Source: Margaritispora aquatica (Eukaryota > Ascomycota > Leotiomycetes > Helotiales > Discinellaceae). From it: a stretch of DNA of 64,000 bases. Under the pieces are notes generated by a model. The model did no database searches and was not told the origin of the DNA. It saw only the letters and a list, made by a program, of their open reading frames with translations. The stretch covers positions 806,001 to 870,000 of the forward strand of contig VJWN01000009.1 of the NCBI GenBank assembly GCA_007644065.1. The letters run 5' to 3'. The translations under genes and the position numbers were made by a program. Positions 12,817 to 23,352 of this stretch are shown piece by piece; the first letter of the stretch is position 1; every line of letters starts with the position of its first letter.

Positions 12817-13871
12817 ATGGCGAGAGACGTGCAAAGGGTCATTGTTGCTGCAGTAAGTACCTAAGTATTCATGTTCATTGACAAGAACAAACACGTGATT
12901 ACAACTACTAAGTCCATGTCCAGACACCAACCGCTCCTCTACTATCACATCTCATCCATGCGTTTTCGCACAAACCCGAGTATGAAGTAGTGATTTTAAC
13001 ACGAGAAACGAGTATCACATTACCTGGCTCAAATTCCCACTCACACCACCATCACACACAAGCCAACGGTCATTCCCACTCACACGCAAAACCGCCAATT
13101 CACATCCAGACCTCCTTCTCAGAACCAGAGCTTAAAGACATCTTGGATGGCAAAGAAATCCTCATATGTCTCCTCACAGGCTCAGACCTGCATCTCTCTG
13201 GCCCACTCATTGATGTCGCCTCTGCGGCGAAGATCAAGCTCGTTATCCCATCCGAATTTGGGCTTGACACCAGCAACACTGAGATTCGGGCCCTGCTGCC
13301 TCCATACCGGACGAGATATGAGATTCAGGAGAAGCTGAGAGGTTCGGGCGTGAGCTGGAAAGCTATCTACTCCGGCATTGGAATTGAGGACGGGTTGAAG
13401 ACGGATGGCGTGTTGGGGATTGATGTCCTGTGGTCGAGTGCTGTTGTGTTTCCTGGGAATGAGGAGACGAGAGTTGCGATCTCCACGTATGCCGATATTG
13501 CGGAGAATATTGTGGCGTGTTTAGAGGACTCGGAAGAGGTAGCGGGCAACGAAGTGTATACTTCGAGCTTTCGAGCCACGATTGGGGAGATTTGTAAAGT
13601 GGCTGAAGTGGAGTTGGACAGGACGCTTGATAATTATGAGGGCAGCCTTGAGGGCGCAAAGAAAGAGGCTAGCGAGAGGATGAAGATAGGTTTCTTCGAT
13701 GGCGGTGTCGCGTTGATGGGCAGAGTGGCGGCTTGGGATCCAAGTGTTGGCGCTTGGTCTGCTTGGGAAGATAGAGAGGGGAGTAAGCAAGATCAATGGA
13801 AGACTGAGGTGAAAAGAGTCGTGAGGATGGTAAGAGATGGAAAGATTGGAGGTGATGGATGCGGGTGCTGA
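12817..13871 (+). CDS. NmrA-like / isoflavone-reductase-like protein with His-rich insert
   Basis: Member of the atypical short-chain dehydrogenase group that includes NmrA and isoflavone reductases. Exons 12817-12852 and 12924-13871 with a 71-nt intron (TACTAAG branch site) give 327 residues. The VIPSEFGLDTSN segment near residue 100, the beta-alpha pattern and a typical C-terminal half (YADIAENIVACLED) support the family. Two features are odd. The N-terminal strand runs VIVAATPTAPLLSH, so the usual glycine-rich dinucleotide loop (GxxGxxG) is missing. A His-rich insert at about residues 47-68 contains HSHHHH and HSHSH. It may therefore be a non-enzymatic sensor or metal-responsive protein; that is inference. 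The splice choice at the N-terminus is the only one I find that keeps the frame. Confidence 0.8.
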
Positions 13872-15283
13872 AATGATTCCCCCAGATGTTTAGGTCGACT
13901 CCGAGACCTGGACGCTGATACTGATGCTGAAAGCAACTTCTCGATTATGCATCGATTCTTAGTCCAAATCGCCCCATACATCTTGACAGTATCTACATCT
14001 GCGATGGTAACACAAAGCGCAATATTTTACATCGCCTACCACATGCTCTCCGCACTGTCCTGCGTCAGTTCACCATCATTTTGCAAATACACTTAATCTT
14101 ACAATCTTTGCACTATTTCCAATTTCCTTGCAACACGTCCAAGAAATTAGTTTCCTTTCTGGCACTATGTCCTTAAATCCAAGATCGTATTTTGATTTCT
14201 TGCTCCCAAGGGCAAGTACTCCGATCTTGAGATTGACGAGATTCATTTTGGCGAAATACATTGTGAACGACGGGAAGAGCATTTCTATTATCCTTGAGAT
14301 AAACCGAAAGAAAATTTTTATGTTTTGTGTTTCGAGGGCAGCTGATAAGTGGTGTCCTAGCCAAGAGGCTTAGTTGTTGGCGTTAGGTCATTCAGTTTGG
14401 TCCGTTGACGGTAGCCGAGAAGCTAGTTCCAACATCCTATGGAACGTATATCTAGGCATCGCTTGGCCATCAATCAGATGTTTGCTTGTCGTGCAAGAAT
14501 GATTCTATCGTGGCGAGACGGTATCTTGGTATGCGGATTGAGTGCTGTCATTTGAGTGTTATGGAGTGCAATTGGTTAGTTCATGATGTCGACTTTATGG
14601 GTGGTCTGAAAAGATACGAAGGAATGATCTTGCCTGACCTAGTGTATACAAGAACGAAAAAGTTCCTAGGATATTCAACCTATCTGTAATATCTTAGACG
14701 TGGATCTAGGTAGTGACATCTAGAAAATCCATGGTCAAAATTTCGAAAACGTCGAAGATTATTGAACAATATGTGAGATGAAGTCCGCACTTTGTGGATG
14801 GCAACATTTTTTTTTAGGGTGGTTGATAATTTTAATGACATGCTATTCTTTATTATGAAGCCCAATTTGAGATATTGACCTGACTGTAGAGTGGTAGACG
14901 CTCTCAGCAGCAATGCTAAACGGAGAGTGCATCGAATGCCTTGTCAACAGGCAAGTAGAGGAGCTCCTTCCTCATCGCGAGAAAGACTCTAGCAATAGAT
15001 GCCCCAATGTTATTTTTGGGGGGAAAATCTCGATAGAAGCAACAAATATTCATCAGTATATCAACACTCCATCACAATTGCAGATCTGTTATCAAAATCC
15101 TGGACCTGGCTCAATTTACCGGGTAACCAATTTACCAATATCAGCTATCCCCTCGCATTCTGCTCCAAGAAACAAATCAAATCACTAAATCAAGAAAGCA
15201 TTGCCCCTCAGTCGTACCAATTCTATCGTCGAAACTCCTCAAACACGCACTCACCTAAGTTCAAACAAGCAAAGCGAGTCACA
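13872..15283. other. intergenic region, no gene seen
   Basis: Only short frames without motifs on either strand. It holds the 3' region of the NmrA-like gene and the upstream region of the small Cys-rich gene. Confidence 0.5.
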
Positions 15284-15832
15284 ATGTCTATTCACCCTGC
15301 ATATACGATCCTAAGCAAGGTTCTTTACGACGATAATCCGCTGAGTATATCAGATCAGGAGAATCTAACACAATACACCAATAGCCTCTGCGAGAAACGG
15401 CTTAAAGGGGATGGAGATACAATGCCAGATCACATCACTCTATTCAGCCACATGATGCGCGTCTACCACGGCATCCGCTGGCTGCGGGCCAAAGGACTGG
15501 TAGACTACGATCCGAGAACCAGCACCGATCCAAACGCGGTGTACCCATACCCGAACATGTCTGAGCTGGATGAGTTGTTCCACCTGGGCGTGATGATGCT
15601 GGATAAGCCTACTCGGTGGGCACACGTGCAGGCGGAAGCTGATGGGCAGTTGCTGAAGAGGCTCTTGTTGGTGAGCCGGGCATCGAAGATGGGATTGACG
15701 GGATCTGGGTTGGAGCCGGTGTGGACATGCTGCTGTTGTGCGGCTGAGTGGAAGCTAACGGAGCAGAATTGTCGAAGTAAGAAATGCGTCTTTCGTGTGC
15801 GTTGTCGAGGATGCAGGCAGTTACTTTTGTGA
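15284..15832 (+). CDS. small Cys-rich protein, unrecognised
   Basis: Single-exon frame of 182 residues; I do not recognise the family. The ATG at 15284 follows a CAAGCAAAGCGAGTCACA leader; the frame is open further upstream but that sequence looks non-coding. The first 150 residues look globular and partly helical, with an acidic N-terminal half. The last 35 residues are cysteine-rich: a CCCC run, then single and CxxC-spaced cysteines ending RCRGC. This suggests a zinc-binding knuckle or ribbon. There is no signal peptide or membrane segment. The stop TGA overlaps a possible GTGAGT splice donor, so a further 3' exon cannot be excluded. Confidence 0.55.
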   Translation: MSIHPAYTILSKVLYDDNPLSISDQENLTQYTNSLCEKRLKGDGDTMPDHITLFSHMMRVYHGIRWLRAKGLVDYDPRTSTDPNAVYPYPNMSELDELFHLGVMMLDKPTRWAHVQAEADGQLLKRLLLVSRASKMGLTGSGLEPVWTCCCCAAEWKLTEQNCRSKKCVFRVRCRGCRQLLL

Positions 15833-17680
15833 GTCGGGATACTATAGTTGTGAAATTGGCAGATGGATTGTGAAAGGCAGAAAAGGGTAAATAGTCATAC
15901 GAACTCTGGCAAGCAACATGTAGCATAGAATAGCGTTAGCAGCAGTACATCAAAAAATATGTACACAGCGAATTTTGAGAGAGCTTTTAATCCAAGAAGA
16001 ACGGATGATGAACTGGTCTTTGATGTGTCTTGCCCAAAGTTCGCAACTCCTTCGCATCAATGCGATGGAGGTCAAAGGAAAGTTTCCCATGTTGCTGTGC
16101 ATAGCTGGACAAAGAGGACAAGAGCCGGTCGAAACTTTGTCAACAAGGAGTAGGAAGGAATACTCCTCATCATAAGAACCTAGCAGTATATCAAAATAAC
16201 TTCGTGCCACGAAATAAGACCGACAAAAAGTTCAAATCAGACAGGCATTTGGGACCGTTGCCTTGAAGTGAGCCTGATGAAAAACACTCTCCCTTGGTAT
16301 ATAATTGGAAAGAAACAGATTACTTGTCATGCACTTCATGCTCGATGAACATGCTGTGCTGATTGTAGGTATCCTCCAGGGCTGTCTGTATAATATGTGG
16401 ATAGTTCCTCATAAGGAGAACAAAAACGGAATAAACGCACTTGAGCTCCATCTGCTCCTCTCATGGATACTTCTCCTGAATATCCATCTCATTTTCGGAA
16501 GTACCGACATATTCGCAACCCTAGGATATTTAAATGGTGGAACAAAACTTACTTCACGAGCCAGATGAATGGCATCTATCACAGCCATTGATTAAATCTA
16601 TATAGAGTTTCTATGGAAATGTGTTGAATGAGCTTGATTGTACCAAGGGAGAGTTGGACCAGTATCGGGAGAAGTGTGAGAGGAAGTGTGTAACGCATAC
16701 TCACCCTGCTAAGTGGAATCTGACTGAGGCTGCTTGTGATGGTGTTGATATTTGGAGAGGAGGACTTTGGTGACATTTAGATGAGTGAGGACGACATTGA
16801 AGATGTGCGAGGTTTGGATAATAGAACTGTTTAGAGTATCCAGTAGTACAAAAAGAGTTACAGGATAAGCAGAGTAGAGAGTGAAACTTGATGAAGAATC
16901 AAGTTGAAGTTGGTCTTGGTCTGCACTGAAATACCATTCAACCAAAGTTGCACCTTATTCACCAACTCGCCTGATTTTGCTGGAATGAAAAGTTCAATAC
17001 CATGCCCGCCGCCATTAACTCAAGGTAAGAAAGGAGACCTTCGCTCCCAGTGACCCTTACTATGTCTGTGTCTATATTTCAAGACGTGCCTCTGTACTAA
17101 TTCTCGTTTAGAAGAAAACCCAAGCCAAATCGTGGCCGACGACGATGCAATCATTCTCGTATCGCAGGTCCAAGACTGAGTTATCTCATTCACGGAAAGC
17201 TCGGCCTCGTGTTCAACACCTACAGATATTGAGGTTTCCCCAATCCGGTGTCACTGTTTGAGGAAGAAAAAGTCATGCGGTTAATCAGCTGCATACCCGC
17301 GAGTTGGGTTGGCTCAAATACAGGGGAAAGGAGATGTTAGCGAGGAGTCGAATGGGTTGTTCTTTGTGGATCAGTCTATCCTTGGGGCAGTGCATCAGGA
17401 GATTAAGAACAGGAAACATTCCTCGAGTTAGGCAACAGTATTCTGCTTCGCGCTTGTGCACAACATGTTGCTTTACCTACCTTGCTTCTGTGGACTTTGA
17501 GGTTCGTGTTCCGAGGTAGCGCTCACTTTGATCTGAGAACTGAACGGTCTGCCATGACACTGATAGGATTTCAGACCTCCCTAGATGGGAATCTTAAGAG
17601 TTTATACCCAACAGTATCGTAGTATATGAATTAATAGAAAAAGAATAGTTGGTGGATGAGGATGGTCAGTCTCAATAATA

Positions 17681-17727
<47 letters not shown>
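17681..17727 (+). repeat. (ATG)n trinucleotide microsatellite
   Basis: About 15 perfect copies of ATG/GAT in a non-coding stretch, directly visible in the sequence. Confidence 0.95.
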
Positions 17728-17962
17728 CTTGGCTATGAACAATTTCAAACTTCAAACTTTATCCCGAGATTCTGGCGATGTGGGTCTCCTCCTCTCTGAC
17801 GGCGAAGCTTGAAATGAAGCTTAAAATAAAGTGACAATAACAACAACAATAACCCTGACAATAACAGCTCCGTGTTTCCTAAATCGACCTCAAGTTTCAT
17901 TCTGTTCCCAGTGCTCATTTCCCCATCATGACGAATCCGAGAAACACAGCCTCAATTCTTTT

Positions 17963-18033
17963 TTATCAATCATCAATTAATTGATTACCTACCTTATCAA
18001 TCATCAATTAATTGATTACCTACCTTATCAATC
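17963..18033 (+). repeat. 31-bp tandem repeat with internal palindrome
   Basis: Two perfect copies of a 31-base unit beginning TTATCAATCATCAATTAATT, plus a partial third copy. Each full copy contains the 12-base palindrome TCAATTAATTGA. Confidence 0.95.
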
Positions 18034-18716
18034 CTTCCGGTTCTATTCTTCCTACTTTAGGTACGATACTGTAGGGTACTGTAGTCCAAGGTAGAGTAGT
18101 CCAATCATCAATGCATGTGCCCCGCAATCCCTATCCCTATCCCCATCCCCATCCCCACCATTCCCATTCCAGGTCCATTCCATTCCATTCCATGGGTTGG
18201 TTACTTCGACACGTGATTGCAGAAGCCAAACCCACCCTCACCTCAGGGCAATATCCGACAAAATCCAAATGTGGAGAATCCCTAGGATGGTGATGGTGTT
18301 GAAGCTTTGCTGATTTGACTAGCTGTGCTGTCGCTGTGCCGCTTCGGACCCCAAAAAATACCATCTCGATAACATCCGGACCTGATTCGCCTATTTCGTG
18401 CCATCGGATGCATGTATTATGACCTTTGTTAGCATGCATTTCGAATATGAAATAAGCTCGTATCATTGGCAGGGGGCGTCGGTGATGGTCTAGATTTGGG
18501 TTGGGTCTCGTCTTCCCATTGACTTTTGGCTAAAGTACAGTAGTGGAAGCTTGTCGAGCTTGTTCACTGCACTGTACAAAAGTAAGCACGGGCAAAGTTG
18601 GGTGTAGGTAGGCCGAATAATGTGTGCTTTTTGTGCTTATGTTAGGTTCCATCCATTGCTTGCTTGCTTGCTTGCTTGCGGGAGGGCGGCGCCAGTTGTT
18701 TGTCCATCCGCCGTCA

Positions 18717-18909
18717 ACCACCACCACCACGACCACGACCACCACGACCACCACCACCACCTGCCTTTTTGCCCTTTCAACCAACGACAGGGCAAGCAAG
18801 CACAGCTGCCCTGCTGCACCTTCACGATACGAGATCGCTCTCGCTCTTCGTCCATCCTACACTCTCTACCTCCACCTCCACCTCCACCTCCACCTTCACC
18901 ACCACCACA
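18717..18909 (+). repeat. low-complexity CCACCA / CTCCAC tracts
   Basis: Two imperfect pyrimidine-rich repeats, CCACCA/CGACCA at about 18717-18762 and CTCCAC at about 18867-18909. Each opens all three frames into low-complexity His, Pro or Thr runs, so frames here are not evidence of coding. Confidence 0.85.
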
Positions 18910-19192
18910 TCACTTCACTACCTCTGTACCTCAAGTTGAGAGCTATGCCTCTCCTCTCTCTAGTCCATCGAATACCTACATCAAACCTTGCAGTCTGAGA
19001 TAGACGTTCTCATCAATCCGACTGGATTCCGTGGTTACACTCGTTTGTGGTATCGCATTGACGACTCTTATGCTTTTGTCCTCCTGAGAGTCTCGGCTTA
19101 CGGTCTTTTGGTCGAAATCTGCAACTGGATAAGAACGGGATTGTCTATTCTATAATTTCTACATACACTCGTTTTCAACATCGACGGTCAAA

Positions 19193-20995
19193 ATGGTTGG
19201 AATATGGAAGAGTTGTGCCCTTCTCTGGCTGTGTGTTGCACCCGTCAGATGCGCCATCGGTACTGTAGATTGGACAAAGCCTGGTATGGTGAAGATTTCT
19301 TGGGGGATTGCAGATGGCTTGCTGACCAAATTGTTCTATAGACTCCGTCAAACGCGCCGCCAGTGAGGTCGCATATACCTTGCTGACCTTTTACAAAGGC
19401 AACGAAACGGGTCAAATTCCTGGGTTATTACCTCCTCCATACTACTGGTGGATGGCAGGTGGCATGATGGGCAGTCTCATTCAGTACTGGCACTATACAG
19501 GCGATACGACGTACAATCCTCTGGTTATGCAAGCCATGCAATTCCAGGTTGGGGCGCACAACGACTATATGCCTATCAACCAAACGGCATCTATGGGCAA
19601 TGATGATCAAGCGTTTTGGGCGCTGGCGGCAATGGCAGCGGCGGAGAACAAATTCCCTGATCCCCTTCCAACTCAACCTGGCTGGTTAGCACTCGCCCAG
19701 GCCGTATTCAACGAGCAAGCCGGACGATGGGATACACAGTACTGTAATGGAGGACTGCGGTGGCAGGTGCCGCTGACTAACTCTGGCTATGATTTGAAGA
19801 ACACTATTACCAATGGATGCTTCTTTAATCTTGCCGCTCGACTCGCAAGGTACACTGGAGATCAACACTATGCGGATTGGGCTGTGAAGGTGTGGGATTG
19901 GATGTACCGCATCGGACTGTTTGACGATCAATACAATGTATATGACAGCACAGAAGCCGATCTTCTCAATTGCACTACTATAGGCCATAACCAGTGGACA
20001 TACAATGCTGGCACCTTACTCATGGGCGCTTCTACTATGTATAACTTTGTAAGTTTATTCTACTTGCTTTGCTTGGCAGGACCTTAAGCCTCAAGTTGGC
20101 TTCAAACATGTGCTAATGAGTGCAGACGAATGGATCCGAGCTCTGGCGAAATCATACCCAAGGTTTACTGAACACTATTGAGTTTGATTTCTTCCCGGAG
20201 AATAAAGGTGTGATGAAAGATATCTGTGAAGAGTATGGCGCTTGCAATTACGATCAAGTTTCATTCAAGGCATATTTGGCTCGTTGGATGGCAGTTGGCA
20301 TTCAAATGGCACCATTCACCTACAACCAATCACACACTTTACTAGTGAAGTCCGCACAGGCAGCCGTGGCACAGTGTAATGGTGGACCCTCGGGGAAACT
20401 ATGTGGACAGAAATGGTACAATAACGGCGTTTGGGATGGTACCCAAGGTCCAGGACAACAAATGGCTGCGTTGGAGGTCATTCTTGGGACGCTAGTAAAT
20501 TTTGATAGCACAGATGCACCCACAGCACCTGTTACAAACACTACCGGTGGCACATCACCTAGTAATCCCTCAGCTGGTTACAACGCAAGCGCGCCTGGCA
20601 ACTCTATCATTTCACCAGCCACGAAATCAGGCAAGGCCGGCGCATGGTTTCTCACGGCCTTCGTAGCAGTTCTTGCTCTCTTCATGTGGGTTTTCATGTC
20701 AACGACCATGTTTGAGGATGGACGCTCCACAGTGGCAGGGGGAAAGAGGAAGAGAAGTAGGTTGACTATGGCGAGAGCTCTGGAGAAGAGCGAGTCGCCC
20801 GTCATTGATCTCAACAGCAAGGGCAAGGGCAAGGGCGTCGAGCAGCCGATTGCGAGCCCGAGGGCGACTCTATGGATGCAAAATGAGCATCGGAGGACAG
20901 ACAGTCTCCCTATCATGGCTCCTATCTCGGAGCACAGCAATAGCATGAGGAAGAGTGTGAAGCCGATTTACAGGGGAGGTGACGACCTAACATAA
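19193..20995 (+). CDS. GH76 mannan endo-1,6-alpha-mannosidase (DFG5/DCW1 family)
   Basis: Cell-surface glycoside hydrolase/transglycosidase of family GH76. In fungi these enzymes act on the mannose core of GPI glycans and help attach GPI proteins to the wall. Exons 19193-19283, 19342-20048 and 20126-20995 give 555 residues. A signal peptide (about 1-20) precedes the (alpha/alpha)6 domain, with [15 protein letters not shown], the catalytic Asp pair in [16 protein letters not shown] and a late [12 protein letters not shown] Thr/Ser/Gly-rich linker follows. There is then a membrane helix at about 437-458 and a basic tail of nearly 100 residues (GGKRKRSR and a GKGKGKG run). Yeast Dfg5 and Dcw1 end in a GPI signal instead, so the anchor here is a true transmembrane segment. 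Confidence 0.93.
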
Positions 20996-23352
20996 GGCGC
21001 GCTGGAGAATAACAGCATTTTGGTCACGGCACATTTGTTGAGGCGTTGTTGGAGCATAGGGCTCATTGGGTTTGAGCATTAGGCGGATTTTTTTCAACCG
21101 CAGCAAGTGAGCCAGTCATGAGTGGACTGAACACAGCTCCAGGCAGTCCCTACTATAGATACATAATGGGTTGAGCAAATCTGATATGCTTTGAGCGGAG
21201 GGTGTTATTGATAGCTAATCCTAAAGGGAACTTTTCGTGTGCTCGTGATACATCTCTACCTATACATTCTTCAGCTGTGCTTTCTCTGTTGTTCAGTGGA
21301 TCCTTATGGCCAGTATCTGACTCTTTTCCTAGGTTATGCGTTTGTTCCTCTAGAGCCTCGACGTATTAACCTTGCTTATGTAGCTAAATTCGTACTTGCC
21401 CCTTTGAAAATGCCGAAGGAGGGATCATGTGATCGGCGAACTTGGCGACGGGGCAAGGAAGCAAGGGCAATCTCTCGTGTCTCGCGCCTCTTTTCATCTC
21501 GACAAGATGGTTATGCCTCGACGAACATCTCCAACGAACGATTATCGGGCTTTCCGACTGCCAAACTTCGGGACCAGACAGTGTCCTTGAGATCGAGTGA
21601 TCTCAGAAGACATCAACGAGATGGGAAGCCTTGTGGAAGTGTTGAGTTGGACAATGCAGGCCGACAATTGTCATCCTTTACATTGACTCTAAAGGAACGA
21701 AGTGTGGAAGGCTTCGTGACTGAATGAAGCGGTAGAGGTAAGCTGTTGATCTGGAGATACCTTGAGTATTAGCTTTACTGATCCAATGCAGTATTAATGC
21801 AAGACATGTTCTGTACCTTACATCTGAAGGTTCGGCGATCAAAATGAGTGTGTGCATGCACAGTCTCACACAGTCTGTGGCAGAAGGCCGACGAAAAGAA
21901 ACGCCATTTGTGATACGGTCAGAATCTGTCATCCACCAATCCGTACGTAGAGCGGCAGGAAGCATACTCTTTTATGTGCTCAGTCGAATACCGAGTGATG
22001 CAGGTGCAAACCAAGAGAATTTGTGCTTTTGCTTTTGCTTAGCGACGCATGCATGTCTTGCTTCTGGGGGGCATATATACTTTCTTTTTTTCTTCCTTTT
22101 TATTTTTATTTTAGGACGGCTCATGAGAAACATCTCCCAAGATACGGCATCACAGTCGTTTTGCTCCTGTGAATGATGGGATGACGAGTGAGTTGATCCT
22201 CAATGAAAGCCTGCCGTACCAGCCGAAAGAATTTCTCGGGAGCAGTCAATACATGAGCTCAGACTTTCACGGGAGAGTCGATGGTGACCTTGATTTGGGA
22301 TTCGACATTGCTGTACCTTGCCGTGCTTGGGTGATTTATTCTCGTTCGTTTCGCAGTTCGAATTTTGGCCAAGCTGAGTTGATGATCATATACGTCACGT
22401 CGTGGAAATGAAGAAAAAGCGACAAGAATCATCGCGGTAGTAATGGAGCGATAGCCAAGCTACCGCCCAGTGATAACCAGTCCAAAAGAGGAATCTGAAT
22501 GGGCTATGATTGACATCGTCTTGGTGCGTCAGGGACAACCAAGTCTGCGAGCTCAAATTTGAGTCAGTTGGATCGATTTTCAACACATGGAAAATGATTT
22601 CATTGTCAGCTCTGACATTCGATGCGAACAGAGATGTCACGCCTGAGGATATATTCTATGGTCATTCCAGTAGACCTCAATTCGATGATCGCGTGCCGGC
22701 AGACGAACCTTGTATGTACGGAGGTAGAGACAACCCTCAACCAAGGCAAAAGAAAAAGAAAATCTGTATCAACAGGATCGGTTAGATCAGCCCCTTTGAG
22801 CCACAGGATAGCAAACAAACAAAAACTTGATGGCGGTGCCCCTGCAGCGCTGCAGGAACAGTTTTTGAATTATGATCTCCTGTAGATCTTTTTTACGCTT
22901 AAATGTCTTCCCTGTGACATTTGAACCAATACTTTCAACGAAACGAATGGGACCTTGTCAAGATTCTATGAACCCTGATTAAACATGGTCTTTCTAAGAT
23001 ATTCCGACGGGCGCGAAGAGATAAAAGGGGAAATAAAAAGCAAAGTATTGACCGCCACAGCCGTCTGTCTTTTCGACTCACGATCCTTCGGTAAAATTCA
23101 TGGCGGCGCCAGCAGCATTCGAGAGTGCGAGGATGTCTTGAATATTCGTGGCTCGAAAGTCGTTTGTCTCTTCTTCGACCGCTCCTTAGCGTCCCTTCTC
23201 TCTATTATAACTCTGCTCCCACATTGGTTCCTTGGCAAATTTCTTTCGTGACATACTTCTCTACTGTCATGTTTGTCGTTCTTTTCTGTTAAGTTAGAAT
23301 TTCGTTGTTCATTTTCGCTCGAGTTTTTAAGGGCAACCTTCCAGTCTTTACA
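20996..23352. other. intergenic region, no gene seen
   Basis: About 2.4 kb. A 162-codon plus-strand frame at 21239-21727 lacks domains, hydrophobic pattern and splice continuity and was not accepted. The right end is the upstream region of the fusion gene. Confidence 0.5.

Larger units (their letters stand above)
15833..19192. other. long intergenic region with simple repeats
   Basis: About 3.3 kb without a supported gene. It contains the microsatellite, the 31-bp tandem repeat and the low-complexity tracts listed separately. The last few hundred bases are the upstream region and probable leader of the GH76 gene. Confidence 0.5.

Noticed and set aside
18620..19003. Overlapping His/Pro/Thr-rich frames upstream of the GH76 gene
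   Set aside because: All three frames are open only because of CCACCA and CTCCAC simple repeats.
21239..21727. 162-codon frame between GH76 and the fusion gene
   Set aside because: No domain, no conserved-looking hydrophobic pattern and no splice partners.
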